Made by a program: the position numbers and the translations under genes. From the NCBI RefSeq assembly GCF_013522925.1, contig NZ_JAAMQU010000006.1, positions 248,001-312,000 of the forward strand: a stretch of 64,000 nt of DNA, in the 5' to 3' direction. The notes beneath the pieces are model-generated. The model saw only the letters and a program-made list of their open reading frames with translations. It searched no databases and had not been told where the DNA came from. This stretch comes from Pseudomonas japonica. Its GTDB lineage: Bacteria > Pseudomonadota > Gammaproteobacteria > Pseudomonadales > Pseudomonadaceae. Of this stretch, positions 49,603 to 59,740 are shown in pieces (position 1 is the first letter of the stretch; every line of letters starts with the position of its first letter).

Positions 49603-49645
49603 ATGGCAGGATCTGGCTGTTAGCGCCGATAGCGGACATTGCCAT
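49603..49645. promoter_or_regulatory. Inverted repeat between the GlxA-type and HD-domain genes
   Basis: ATGGCA (49603-49608) and TGCCAT (49640-49645) are inverted with 31 bases between, in the 114-base divergent gap. Two TAGCG units lie inside. A weak operator candidate. Confidence 0.3.
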
Positions 49646-49685
49646 GGTACCTGAAAATGGAATGCACACCCCCTCGGAGAGCACC

Positions 49686-50327
49686 ATGAGCACTGAATCG
49701 AACATCGCCCGCGTACCGGACAGCGCCATCGCCCGCGCAATCACCGAACAGGTGCGCGATACCGCCTCGCCCCTGCTCTTCCATCATTCGAGCCGCGTGT
49801 ACCACTTTGCAGCCATGGCTGGGGCCAAGCGCGGGCTGGCATTCGACCCTGAGCTCTTGTATTGCGCCTGCATGTTCCATGACCTGGGCCTTACCCACCA
49901 ACACTCGAGCGCGTGTTACCGGTTCGAAGTGGACAGCGCCAATGCAGCCACCACGTTTTTGACGGCGCATGGGGTGAGCCAGCAGGACATCGACACGGTG
50001 TGGGCGGCGATTGCGCTGCATACCACTCCAGGCATTCCGGAACATATGCATCCGGTAATCGCCCTGGTGACCGCCGGCGTTGAAATGGACGTACTGGGCA
50101 TGGCCTACGATCAATACAGCGAGGCCGAGCGGGAGGCGGTGGTACAGGCCCATCCGCGTGGCCCCCGGTTCAAGGAAGAGATTATCCAGGCCTTTTATGA
50201 AGGCATCCGGCACAAACCGCACACCACCTTCGGCAACGTGAAGGCTGACGTGATCGCGGACAAGGAACCGGGCTTCGCACCGGGTAATTTCTGCCAGGTG
50301 ATCAGGGCCTCGCGCTGGCCCGCCTGA
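49686..50327 (+). CDS. HD-domain protein, cyanamide-hydratase-like
   Basis: A 213-residue HD-superfamily protein. The metal motif HHSSRVYHFAAMAGAKRG is followed by ACMFHDLGLTH (His65-Asp66) and later AIALHTTPGIPEH and ALVTAGVEMDVLG. The arrangement resembles the fungal cyanamide hydratase group more than nucleotide phosphohydrolases; substrate is unknown. An ATG at 49662 is also in frame; GGAGAG is well placed for 49686. Divergent from a GlxA-type regulator. Confidence 0.82.
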   Translation: MSTESNIARVPDSAIARAITEQVRDTASPLLFHHSSRVYHFAAMAGAKRGLAFDPELLYCACMFHDLGLTHQHSSACYRFEVDSANAATTFLTAHGVSQQDIDTVWAAIALHTTPGIPEHMHPVIALVTAGVEMDVLGMAYDQYSEAEREAVVQAHPRGPRFKEEIIQAFYEGIRHKPHTTFGNVKADVIADKEPGFAPGNFCQVIRASRWPA

Positions 50328-50481
50328 GGCACTTGCCTATCAAGCATGAGGCGCGCGAGCGGCCCGGGTTGGTAGGGCCCTTCTTGCGCCCGCCCGGAAC
50401 CCCTGCGCTTAAACCGGTTCGTCGCTATCGCGTTCGCTAAGGTAACATTGCCCTTTCAATGACCTGTATAACGTCGATCTC

Positions 50482-51519
50482 GTGCGCAAACTCGCTCTAC
50501 TTTTCTGCTCCGCCGCGCTCGCCGCAGGCGTCGCCACCTATGCCTGGTGGGCATCACAAAGGCCCGTGGCGCATTACCTGTCGGACCTGCGCATCGAAGT
50601 GCTGCTGGATCAAGGCAGCCCCGGTGCGGCGGGCAACCTGCTGGGGCTGCAACCGCGCATGGCCCCGGCGGATTATCAGGACGCACGCCGCCTGCAGCTC
50701 AAATTCGAAGCCTACCTGCGCCAGGCCCGCGCCCAAGGCCTGCTGGGCCCGCGTACGATCGTGGTACTGCCGGAGCACATCGGTACCTGGCTATGGCTCA
50801 GTGGCGAGAAGGATGAGGTGTACCAGGCCGACGAGCTCAAAGGCGCCAGTGGCTGGTTCACCTTGAGTAACCCGTTGCCCTTCCTCCAGGCCTGGCTGGG
50901 CGGCCATGGCCGGCACCGTTTCAGCGAAGCCCAGTTGCGAATGAAAGCGCCACGCATGGCCGAGGACTACCAGCGGGTGTTCGGTGGGCTGGCCCGGCAG
51001 TTCGGCATTACCTTGGTGGCCGGTTCCATTGTGCTGCCAGAGCCGAGCGTGCGCGATGGCAAGCTGGTGATCGGTGATGGCCCCCTTTACAACGCAAGCG
51101 TAGTGTTTGGCAGCGACGGCCAGCCGCTGGCGCCGCCGCTGAGGCAACACCGCGTGCACTTCCGTCGCTTTATCACCGCCGGTGACGCGCCGGCCGTGCA
51201 GGTTGTGCAAACGCCTGCCGGCCCGGTGGCCGTAGCGCTGGGTGAAGATGCCGCCGCGCCGGAAACACAGGCACTGGTACAGGCCACAGGGGCCAGGGCC
51301 CTGGCGGTCCCGGCGTTCAGCGCTCATGCCGTGGACGAAGGGCCTGCCCCGCCCCCCGCAACGCTTGATGGCATAGCGCCCGCCGGCATGGTGGTTTACC
51401 TGCACGGGCGGTTCTGGAGCCACGTGGGCACCGGCGAGGGCTACAGCTGGCAGGCGGGGCATCGTGGCCGGCCGCATGCGCACGGCGAGGCTGCCGGGAT
51501 GTTCAACCTGTGGCTATGA
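50482..51519 (+). CDS. Nitrilase-superfamily-like protein without a visible catalytic Cys
   Basis: A 345-residue protein starting with GTG; an N-terminal signal or membrane anchor (MRKLALLFCSAALAAGVATYAWW) leads to a C-N hydrolase-like fold (RTIVVLPEHIGTWLWLSGEKD, ARQFGITLVAGSIVLPEPSVRDGKL, PLYNASVVFGSDGQPL). The first Glu of the triad appears in LPEHIG. Where the Cys is expected, the sequence reads GPVAVALGEDAAAPETQAL with no Cys; the only Cys lies in the leader. It could be inactive or use another chemistry. Stop and AraC start overlap (ATGA). Confidence 0.7.
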   Translation: MRKLALLFCSAALAAGVATYAWWASQRPVAHYLSDLRIEVLLDQGSPGAAGNLLGLQPRMAPADYQDARRLQLKFEAYLRQARAQGLLGPRTIVVLPEHIGTWLWLSGEKDEVYQADELKGASGWFTLSNPLPFLQAWLGGHGRHRFSEAQLRMKAPRMAEDYQRVFGGLARQFGITLVAGSIVLPEPSVRDGKLVIGDGPLYNASVVFGSDGQPLAPPLRQHRVHFRRFITAGDAPAVQVVQTPAGPVAVALGEDAAAPETQALVQATGARALAVPAFSAHAVDEGPAPPPATLDGIAPAGMVVYLHGRFWSHVGTGEGYSWQAGHRGRPHAHGEAAGMFNLWL

Positions 51520-52568
51520 AGGCCGGGCACCTGCGCCTGGGCGAGGTGTCGGTAGGCTTCCTGCAGGCGATGGCCGCGGCGGTACGCGAGCAGGGCCACG
51601 ATCCTGCCTCGTTGCTGGAACAGTACGGCTTTGACCCGGCACGCCTGGCACAGCCCAACGCTACCCTGTCGATCGCCCGCTACATGCGGTTGGGGCACGC
51701 CGCCATTCAGCTCACGGGCAACCCGGCCCTGGGCCTGGCAATGGGCGGCGCGGCGCACCCAGCCCAGGCCGGGCTGGCCGGGGTAACTGCAGCCCAGGCG
51801 CCGAACGTTCGAGAGGCCGCCCGCGCGCTGATCCGCTTCGAGCCGTTGTACGGCAATAATTACCGCGGGCAGTCGAGTTTCGAGGAAGACGCCCGGGGCG
51901 CCTGGCTGAATTTCTACTCCATCAGCCCTTATAACGACTTCAACCGCTTTGTGGTGGATTCACTGCTCAGCGGCTGGCTGCGTCAACTGTCCACGGTTGC
52001 CGGGCAGCCGATACGCGCGCAGCAGTTGCAAATCGAGTTCGAGGCGCCGGCCTACGCGGCCGCATATGAAGGGCTCAGCGAAATGCCTCCCCAATTTGCC
52101 GCCGGCGTTAACCGCCTGCGGCTGAGCCAGCCTGTGTTGTCGCTGCGCAACCCACAGCACTGCCCCAGCACCTGGCATCAATTGCTCGGGTTGTGTGAAG
52201 AAGCCCTGGCCCGGCAAACCCGCACTCGAAGCCTCACCGAACAGATCGCCGGGCTATTGGGGCCGCTGCTTGAAGGGCGCCGCGAGCCGGACCTCGAGCA
52301 GGTGGCCGCGCGGCTGAAGTTGCCGCCCTGGACACTGCGGCGCAAGCTGGCCGAGGAAAACACAGGTTTCCGGGAAATCCTCAACCAGACCCGCCGTGAC
52401 TTGGCACTGGCGTATATCCGCGACACCGAGCTGAGCCTGGGCGAGATCACCTGGCTGTTGGGATTTACTTCGGCAGAGGCCTTTCAGCGTGCATTCAAGC
52501 GCTGGGCCGGGCAACCGCCGGGTGCCTATCGGCGCGCCTGCAGGCAGGCCCGGCAAGCCGATCACTGA
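51516..52568 (+). CDS. AraC-family regulator
   Basis: A 350-residue AraC regulator with an N-terminal Arac_binding-type domain (about 1-230; RYMRLGHAAIQLTGNPALGLAMG) and a C-terminal HTH (LEQVAARLKLPPWTLRRKLAEENTGFREILNQTRRDLALAYIRDTELSLGEITWLLGFTSAEAFQRAFKRWAGQPPGAYRR). This layout, with 'arabinose-binding' N-terminus, is common among OruR/ArgR-like Pseudomonas regulators. It is coupled to the nitrilase-like gene and overlaps the DUF2242 gene tail-to-tail by 7 bases. Confidence 0.9.
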   Translation: MKAGHLRLGEVSVGFLQAMAAAVREQGHDPASLLEQYGFDPARLAQPNATLSIARYMRLGHAAIQLTGNPALGLAMGGAAHPAQAGLAGVTAAQAPNVREAARALIRFEPLYGNNYRGQSSFEEDARGAWLNFYSISPYNDFNRFVVDSLLSGWLRQLSTVAGQPIRAQQLQIEFEAPAYAAAYEGLSEMPPQFAAGVNRLRLSQPVLSLRNPQHCPSTWHQLLGLCEEALARQTRTRSLTEQIAGLLGPLLEGRREPDLEQVAARLKLPPWTLRRKLAEENTGFREILNQTRRDLALAYIRDTELSLGEITWLLGFTSAEAFQRAFKRWAGQPPGAYRRACRQARQADH

Positions 52569-53347
52569 ACCGGCGCGGGCTCGCTGGTTTCAGGCACGAT
52601 CGGGGCTTGCTCGGCAGGCGGCGCCACGGGTTCAGAGCTTTGCGGGGCCGCAGGCGGAATGGCGGCCGGCTGGGGTTCGGCAGGCACCGTGGGCTGGGCG
52701 TCAGCAGCGGGTTGCGGTGCGGCGGCAGGTTCGGGCGCCGGTGCCGATGGTTCCGGAATGCCCAGCTCGCCCTTGGGCTTGTCCGGTATGTGCGCGGCGT
52801 CACGCGCGGCTTTGGGCAGGAAACTCTCCACCAGCGCGAAATAGCGCTCGTAAAACTGAGTGGCTGCCACGGTTTCGCTGGCAACCTTCACCATCGAGTC
52901 ATCGGTAGAGCCGATCGGCATGGACACCGACCCCAGCACCCCCACGCCCAGGCTGGCCGAATTGTTCACCTTCTTGAGCGCGTAACGGTCCTGCAAAGCG
53001 TTGGCGAACATGGTGGAGCTGCGATCGCTGTCGCTGTCAGGCGCGCACACCACGTTGAAGGAAATTTCCAGGTGGGTGTCACCGTTCTGCTGGAAGCTTT
53101 TGTGCCCGCTGACCAGCTTGGGGTCGCTGCTGGTGATGATGTAGCCCTGGCTGAGCAACGCGCGCCGGGCGGCCTCGCACGAAGCCGTGTCACTCACCGG
53201 GTAGCTGCGCGAGAACGTGCCCGAGTCGTCGAAGTGCTCATGCTCGTAGATGGCGGGCTTTTGCGAGGAGCAGCCCGCGGCGCCGGCCACGATCAAGGCC
53301 AGCACAACCCCTTTTCCCGGGATAGCGACGGCGATGGATTTGAACAT
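52562..53347 (-). CDS. DUF2242 lipoprotein
   Basis: A 261-residue lipoprotein with lipobox AGAAGC (Cys26), a middle domain typical of DUF2242 (FDDSGTFSRSYPVSDTASCEAARRALLSQGYIITSSD, LEISFNVVCAP, FANALQDRYALKKVNNSASLGVGVLGSVSMPIGSTDD) and a Pro/Ala-rich tail from about 195. Its role is unknown. Start at 53347 has AGG nine bases upstream; 53353 is an alternative. It ends 7 bases into the AraC gene, tail-to-tail. Confidence 0.8.
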   Translation of the reverse strand: MFKSIAVAIPGKGVVLALIVAGAAGCSSQKPAIYEHEHFDDSGTFSRSYPVSDTASCEAARRALLSQGYIITSSDPKLVSGHKSFQQNGDTHLEISFNVVCAPDSDSDRSSTMFANALQDRYALKKVNNSASLGVGVLGSVSMPIGSTDDSMVKVASETVAATQFYERYFALVESFLPKAARDAAHIPDKPKGELGIPEPSAPAPEPAAAPQPAADAQPTVPAEPQPAAIPPAAPQSSEPVAPPAEQAPIVPETSEPAPVQ

Positions 53348-53581
53348 GTACATAAACCTGCTAGCGATCGGCGGGCCGGCATTGTGCACCACAACGCCGC
53401 GCCCTGCCCTGTGAAATCAGTGTCAGAAAGCGCGGACTTTACTACGCCCACGCCTGTTGGCCAAACCGTGAAGCGGTCCAGGCGGCGTGGCGACAGCGTT
53501 TGCGTTCCCGTATATTGCGCGCTTCGTACCACCCAGGGCGCCTGTACAAGGTGCCAGGCAGTTGCCCAAAAGGACCCGGCC

Positions 53582-54469
53582 ATGTCCCGCCGCCTCATGC
53601 CCTCGATGACCGCGCTACAGTGCTTTGAAGCCGCAGCCCGCCACCTGAGTTTCACCCGCGCCGCGCAGGAACTGCACCTCACCCAAAGCGCCGTGAGCAA
53701 GCAGGTGGCCCAGCTCGAGGACATGTTGCGCCATCACCTGTTCCAGCGTGTGCGTCGCCGGCTGCAGCTCACCCCCGCCGGCTCGCTGTACCTGGCCGAA
53801 GTGAACAAGATCCTCACCCAGATCGACATGTCCAGCCGTTACATCCTCTCCTACGGGGCGGAAACCGAGGTGCTGCGGGTCGCTACCCAGCCCACGTTCG
53901 GCGCCCGCTGGCTGATCCCCAGCCTGAAAGGCTTCGGCAAACGCTACCCGCAGATCCACCTGGAAATCAGCAACGCCCTGGAGCCCTTCGACCTGTCCCA
54001 GTCCCGGGCCGATATCGCGTTTTTCTTCGGGCAAGGCACTTGGCCCGGTGCTACCTGCCTGCCGCTGTTTGGCGAGGAAGTGATCCCGGTGTGCGCGCCC
54101 GACCTGATGGCCGAGCATGCGCTGAGCGAGCCTTCGGACCTCACCTCCGTTGTGCTGCTGCAATGCACATCTCGCCCCGAGGCCTGGCATGAGTGGTTCC
54201 TGGCCCAACAGCTGCACTCGCCTAACAGCTACCACGGCCCGCGCTTCGACACCTTTTACATGTGCATCCACGCCGCGATTGCCGGCTGCGGCGTGGCGTT
54301 GATTCCGCGTTACCTGGTGGAGGACGAGCTGGCCAGCGGCAAGTTGGTGGCACCGGTGCCCGCGGCGATGCCCAGCAACGGCTCGCATTTCATTGCCTTC
54401 TCCGAGCACGCTGCCGAGGTGCCGAAGGTTCGCTCCTTCGTGGAGTGGATTCTCGACCGGCTGAAGTGA
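53582..54469 (+). CDS. LysR-family regulator (GcvA-like)
   Basis: A 295-residue LysR regulator: HTH at the N-terminus (MTALQCFEAAARHLSFTRAAQELHLTQSAVSKQVAQLEDML) and an effector domain of the GcvA-like type (RVATQPTFGARWLIPSLKGFGKRYPQIHLEIS). AAGGA precedes ATG 53582. The frame continues upstream across the DUF2242 gene on the other strand, but that is a codon-bias shadow, not coding. Target unknown; next to it lies the convergent pobR. Confidence 0.9.
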   Translation: MSRRLMPSMTALQCFEAAARHLSFTRAAQELHLTQSAVSKQVAQLEDMLRHHLFQRVRRRLQLTPAGSLYLAEVNKILTQIDMSSRYILSYGAETEVLRVATQPTFGARWLIPSLKGFGKRYPQIHLEISNALEPFDLSQSRADIAFFFGQGTWPGATCLPLFGEEVIPVCAPDLMAEHALSEPSDLTSVVLLQCTSRPEAWHEWFLAQQLHSPNSYHGPRFDTFYMCIHAAIAGCGVALIPRYLVEDELASGKLVAPVPAAMPSNGSHFIAFSEHAAEVPKVRSFVEWILDRLK

Positions 54470-54470
54470 T

Positions 54471-55394
54471 CTACGGGCTCCCGGCGGCTTCATTGTCTCC
54501 GCCCGCCGCTTCGCGGCCCAACCCCAGGCCGTCGCGAAAACTGCGCGGTGACTGCCCGCTCAGCCGCCGGAAAAACCGCGCAAAATACGCCGGGTCGGCG
54601 AAGCCCAGGCTGTCCGCTATCTGGTTGATGGTCATGCTGGTGTAGGTAAGGTTGCGCTTGGCTTCGAGCAGCATGCGCTGGTGGATGATCTGCAGCGGTG
54701 ACTGCCCCGCCAGGCGGCGGCACAGGCTGTTGAGCTGCGGCACCGACACGCCCACCCGGTGGGCGAGCCGTTCCACGCTGGGCTGTTCCCGGAAAGTCGC
54801 CTCTACTTGCTGCTGATAGCGCGCCAGTACGTTGCTGCCCCGCTCCGGCGCTTGCCCCGCGGCGCGGTGCTGCTGGATCCGCCGCCCCAGCCAGATCAGC
54901 GCCACATTGGCCAGTGCGTGCAACATTTGCTCGCGCCCTGGCTGCGGCCCTTCGTATTCACGCTGCAAGGCGCTGAACAGGCTATACAGATAACTACGCT
55001 CATTCCCGGCCAACAGCCGCACCGGCGCCTTGAAAAGGTCCTGCCCCATCCCTGCCTGGGCGCGAAGCTGGTCGATCCAGGGGGCGGCCAGGGTCACCAC
55101 GTAGCCTTCGACATTCTCGCTGAAGCGAAACCCATGCACGGCCAGCGGTGGCAGGAACTGCAAGGTAGGCTGGCGCACCGTCTGGCGCTGACCTTCCACT
55201 TCGATTTGGGCCTCGCCTCGGTGCAGGTACAGCAGCTGATAGAGATCCGCATGCCGGTGCGGGCGGATCTCCCAATGGAACACCCGGCTGCGGCTGGAGA
55301 TGGTTTCGCAGTGCAAAAGGTCGGCGATGGGCCAGTCGAGCCCGGCGCCGTACAGTTTGAAAGTGGGAACGGCGTTCGGCGGGGGCACGCGCAC
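54471..55394 (-). CDS. pobR: AraC-type regulator of 4-hydroxybenzoate hydroxylase
   Basis: A 307-residue AraC/XylS regulator starting with GTG at 55394 (GAGG upstream). N-terminal cupin (FHWEIRPHRHADLYQLLYLHRGEAQIEVEG, FRFSENVEGYVVTLA) and C-terminal HTH (SVPQLNSLCRRLAGQSPLQIIHQRMLLEAKRNLTYTSMTINQIADSLGFADPAYFARFFRRLSGQSPRSFRD). Divergent position from pobA marks it as PobR, the 4-hydroxybenzoate-responsive activator. Confidence 0.88.
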   Translation of the reverse strand: MRVPPPNAVPTFKLYGAGLDWPIADLLHCETISSRSRVFHWEIRPHRHADLYQLLYLHRGEAQIEVEGQRQTVRQPTLQFLPPLAVHGFRFSENVEGYVVTLAAPWIDQLRAQAGMGQDLFKAPVRLLAGNERSYLYSLFSALQREYEGPQPGREQMLHALANVALIWLGRRIQQHRAAGQAPERGSNVLARYQQQVEATFREQPSVERLAHRVGVSVPQLNSLCRRLAGQSPLQIIHQRMLLEAKRNLTYTSMTINQIADSLGFADPAYFARFFRRLSGQSPRSFRDGLGLGREAAGGDNEAAGSP

Positions 55395-55408
55395 GGGAGG
55401 CCTCGAAG

Positions 55409-55423
55409 GTTCGATAATCGAAC
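55409..55423. promoter_or_regulatory. Candidate PobR binding palindrome
   Basis: Perfect palindrome GTTCGAT-A-ATCGAAC, 15 bases upstream of the pobR GTG and 107 bases before the pobA ATG. PobR sites in other Pseudomonas are not reproduced here from memory, so assignment is by position. Confidence 0.55.
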
Positions 55424-55451
55424 GAATTACTCAAAAGTACCGGTTATTTAG

Positions 55452-56756
<1,305 letters not shown>

Positions 56757-56774
56757 CTAGCGGCGCGGCCATTG

Positions 56775-56801
56775 GCCATACCTTGAGCGGCAAGGTATGG
56801 C
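56775..56801 (+). terminator. Hairpin after pobA
   Basis: Perfect 11-bp stem GCCATACCTTG / CAAGGTATGGC with a 5-base loop, 18 bases after the pobA stop. No T-run follows, so it is a weak or Rho-assisted terminator, or a shield for the pobA mRNA. Confidence 0.5.
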
Positions 56802-56834
56802 ACGGGCGCCTTCTTTGGCGACAGCGAGGTCACC

Positions 56835-57377
56835 ATGCACGACGCCCCCCAGCATTACACCGCCACGGCCAAGTGGCTGCATTGGCTCATGGCCGGTATC
56901 TGGATAAGTGCCTGGGTGCTGGGGTTCTCAGCCGTGCATTGGCATGCGATCAATGAAGATCACCAGATCACCTTCTGGCACAAGGCGATCGCCAGCACGC
57001 TGTTGTTCCTCGTTGTGCTGCGGGTGGCCTGGCGCCTCACTCACCCCGCCCCTGCCCTGCCCGGCAACCTGTCGCCCTTGATGCGCAGGGCTGCCCGCCA
57101 TGGTCATATGGTGCTGTATGCGGTGGCGCTTCTGGCCCTGCCGATCTCCGGCTGGCTCTGGAGCTCGGTGGTTGGTCGGCCGATCATGGTGCTGGGGTTG
57201 TTCCAGCTGCCGCCGCTTACCGGCGAGCACGGCGGTGTCGCCCCCTACGTGAAGCTGTTCCATACCTATGTGGCCTGGGCGTGCGGCGCGCTGGTCGCTG
57301 GCCACGGGCTGATTGCCCTCAAGCACCACTTCATCGACCGTGACGGGGTACTCAAGGGCATGCTGCCAGGGCGCTGA
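56835..57377 (+). CDS. Cytochrome b561
   Basis: A 180-residue four-helix membrane cytochrome of the bacterial b561 family (YTATAKWLHWLMAGIWISAWVLG, FWHKAIASTLLFLVVLRVAWRLTH, HMVLYAVALLALPISGWLW, LFHTYVAWACGALVAGHGLIALKHHFIDRDGVLKGMLPG). The His residues in helices 1, 2, 3 and 4 serve as heme ligands. It oxidises or reduces quinones, superoxide or an unknown partner. A GAGG site precedes the ATG. No obvious functional tie to pobA. Confidence 0.92.
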   Translation: MHDAPQHYTATAKWLHWLMAGIWISAWVLGFSAVHWHAINEDHQITFWHKAIASTLLFLVVLRVAWRLTHPAPALPGNLSPLMRRAARHGHMVLYAVALLALPISGWLWSSVVGRPIMVLGLFQLPPLTGEHGGVAPYVKLFHTYVAWACGALVAGHGLIALKHHFIDRDGVLKGMLPGR

Positions 57378-57397
57378 CAGGCCTGACGTGGCGTTGC

Positions 57398-58456
57398 TCA
57401 GGGCTGGCCCTTGCCGCCCGAGGCACCGAACACCTGGCCAGTAACGTAGCTGGCTTCGGTGGAAGCCAGGGTTACGTATAAAGGCGCAATTTCGGCCGGC
57501 TGGCCCGGGCGCTTGAGCGGGGTGTCGCCGCCAAAGCCCTTGAGGTTTTCCATGGTTTGCCCGCCGCTCACTTGCAATGGGGTCCAGAATGGCCCTGGAG
57601 CTACCGCGTTCACCCGGATGCCTTTGCTGATCAACTGCTTGGCCAGGCCTTTGGTGAAGTTGGCGATGCCGGCCTTGGTCATCGCGTAGTCCAGCAGGTT
57701 GGCCGACGGATCGAAGGCATTGACCGAGGCGGTGGTGATAATGGCGCTGCCTTCAGGCAGGTGCGGTATGGCCGCCTTGGTCAGCCAGAACATCGCATAG
57801 AGGTTGGTTTTCACCACCCAGTCGAAGTCCTCGTCGCTGATGTCCAGGATCGACTCCTGCGTGTGTTGCCGCGCGGCGTTGCTCACCAGTATGTCCAGCC
57901 CGCCCAAGCCTTTGATGGCCTGGTCCACCAGGCTGCGGCAGAACGCGGCGTCTCGCAGGTCTCCTGGAATGGCCACCGCTTTGCGGCCCGCCTCCCGCAC
58001 CAGTTTGATCACTTCCTGTGCGTCTTCCTCCTCGGCGGGCAGGTAGTTGATCGCTACGTCTGCACCTTCACGCGCAAAGGCGATCGCCACCGCCCGCCCC
58101 AGCCCTGAATCGCCCCCGGTAATCAGCGCCTTTCGGCCCAGCAGGCGGTTGCTGCCGCGATAGCTGGTTTCGCCGTGGTCCGGGCGCGGGTCCATCTTGC
58201 CGGCAAGGCCTGGCCAAGGCTGCGATTGCTGCTTGAACGGTGGCTTGGGATAAGCGTTCTGCGGGTTGCTCAATGGGGCCGGGGCGCCGCTGCCGGTGGT
58301 AGCCGCTTCGCTCATGACCGGCACCGCCAATCCTGCGGCGGCGGCAGTCAGCGCGGCGCCTTGCAGTAACCGCCGGCGGGAAGGTGCGAACGGCGGCTGC
58401 CCGGGGCTGCCATGAGTGTCGGTGCCGTTTTCGGGGGCGTCGGAAGTGTCAGTCAT
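57398..58456 (-). CDS. SDR-family oxidoreductase with Tat-like leader
   Basis: A 352-residue short-chain dehydrogenase. Residues about 30-60 read APSRRRLLQGAALTAAAAGLAVPVMS, a twin-arginine-like signal, and a linker follows to about 105. The SDR domain has the NAD(P) motif ALITGGDSGLGRAVAIAFAREGADVAINYL, catalytic Ser in ITTASVNAF, and YAMTKAG (Tyr-x-x-x-Lys). The C-terminal APGPFWTPLQV, VTGQVFGASGGKG are typical of the YhdF/YghA group. Export as a folded enzyme with cofactor would explain the leader. Start at 58456 has AGAGG upstream. Confidence 0.85.
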   Translation of the reverse strand: MTDTSDAPENGTDTHGSPGQPPFAPSRRRLLQGAALTAAAAGLAVPVMSEAATTGSGAPAPLSNPQNAYPKPPFKQQSQPWPGLAGKMDPRPDHGETSYRGSNRLLGRKALITGGDSGLGRAVAIAFAREGADVAINYLPAEEEDAQEVIKLVREAGRKAVAIPGDLRDAAFCRSLVDQAIKGLGGLDILVSNAARQHTQESILDISDEDFDWVVKTNLYAMFWLTKAAIPHLPEGSAIITTASVNAFDPSANLLDYAMTKAGIANFTKGLAKQLISKGIRVNAVAPGPFWTPLQVSGGQTMENLKGFGGDTPLKRPGQPAEIAPLYVTLASTEASYVTGQVFGASGGKGQP

Positions 58457-58668
58457 ACGATTCGCCTCTGGTAGTGAGTGTAATGTGCAGACGTACACCC
58501 CTCGGCGAGGGTTCCGCCGTCTTGACCAAACGCCCGCCCCAGACGGCCCCGCTGAAAGGCTGCCGCTCCATGGCGCGGTCTACCGGTCGGCGCGGCGCGC
58601 CCACAGGTGCTGTCCCTGAGCACCGCCGAGCCAGTATCATGCGGCAGTTTTTCATTCGGACCTTTGCC

Positions 58669-59724
58669 ATGCACAGCCTGCCTTCGCCCTCCCAGCCCCG
58701 CGGCTGGTCTTTCTGGTGGAAACCTCTGCTTTTCGTTCTGGTCGCTGTGTTGGGCCTGTACTACGTGAAGTGGTCGCCGTATTACCTGAAGTCCTTCGTG
58801 GCAGCGCAGAACCACAGCATTGGCACATCGATCATCGACGACCATCAGGTTGCGCCGTTGGCCGCCGCGCTGGCGTACGCCCAAGTGTACTTCCTGGCGA
58901 TCTGGAAAGCCGCGGTGCTGGCGGTGATCCTCGGCTCGCTGCTGCAGGTGCTCATTCCCCGGGACTGGCTGCTGCGCGCGTTCGGCAAGGCGGGGTTCGG
59001 TTCCACGCTGCGCGGTGGGTTGTTCGCATTGCCGGGGATGATGTGCAGCTGCTGCGCCGCGCCAGTGGCCGCCGGGCTGCGCAAGCAGCAGGTATCGGTA
59101 GGCGCGGCGCTGGCCTTCTGGATTGCCAACCCGGTGCTGAACCCGGCCACACTGGTGTTCATGGGCTTCGTGCTGGGCTGGGGCTTTGCCGCGCTGCGCC
59201 TGGTGGGTGGCGTGGTGCTGGTGCTGGGCGTGGCGCTGATTGCCCAACGCCTGTCCAGCCCGAATACGTTGCCCGAGCCTGCGGTGGATGCCGTGCAGGC
59301 GGCTTCGGCCGAGCCGGAAGGTAGCCTGCTGCGCCGTTGGGCAGTCAGCCTGTGGCAATTGTTCTGGAGCACCATCCCGGTGTATGTGCTGGCCGTGCTG
59401 GTATTGGGCGCGGCGCGGGTATGGCTGTTCCCTCACGTGGAAGGCGGCTTCGGCGAAGGCCTGGGCTGGCTGGTACCCATGGCCATCGTGGGCACGCTGT
59501 TCGTGATCCCCACGGCTGCGGAAATCCCGATCGTACAAACGCTGATGGCCCTGGGCCTGGGCACCGCACCGGCGGTGGCACTGCTGATGACGCTGCCCAG
59601 CGTGAGCCTGCCGTCGCTGCTGATGTTGCGCAAATCCTTCGATGCCCGCGTGCTGTGGACCGTCGGCGGGCTGGTAATGGTGTTTGGCGCGGTATGGGGG
59701 CTGGTGGCGCTGGCGGTGTTGTAA
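58669..59724 (+). CDS. YraQ/DUF318-family permease
   Basis: A 351-residue membrane protein with about eight to ten helices and the family hallmark GLFALPGMMCSCCAAPVAAGLR, a Cys-Cys pair in a re-entrant segment, followed by GAALAFWIANPVLNPATLVFMGF. A second half repeats the architecture (LGWLVPMAIVGTLFVIPTAAEIPIVQTLMALGLG). YraQ/ArsP relatives transport organoarsenicals or act with thiol partners; the substrate here is unknown. An ATG at 58639 would add ten residues; neither start has a strong ribosome site. Confidence 0.85.
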   Translation: MHSLPSPSQPRGWSFWWKPLLFVLVAVLGLYYVKWSPYYLKSFVAAQNHSIGTSIIDDHQVAPLAAALAYAQVYFLAIWKAAVLAVILGSLLQVLIPRDWLLRAFGKAGFGSTLRGGLFALPGMMCSCCAAPVAAGLRKQQVSVGAALAFWIANPVLNPATLVFMGFVLGWGFAALRLVGGVVLVLGVALIAQRLSSPNTLPEPAVDAVQAASAEPEGSLLRRWAVSLWQLFWSTIPVYVLAVLVLGAARVWLFPHVEGGFGEGLGWLVPMAIVGTLFVIPTAAEIPIVQTLMALGLGTAPAVALLMTLPSVSLPSLLMLRKSFDARVLWTVGGLVMVFGAVWGLVALAVL

Positions 59725-59740
59725 CCCTGGGTTCCCAGGC

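Noticed and set aside
52607..53581. N-terminal 325-codon extension of the LysR gene
   Set aside because: It runs antisense through the DUF2242 gene and its promoter; LysR similarity starts at 53582 behind an AAGGA site.
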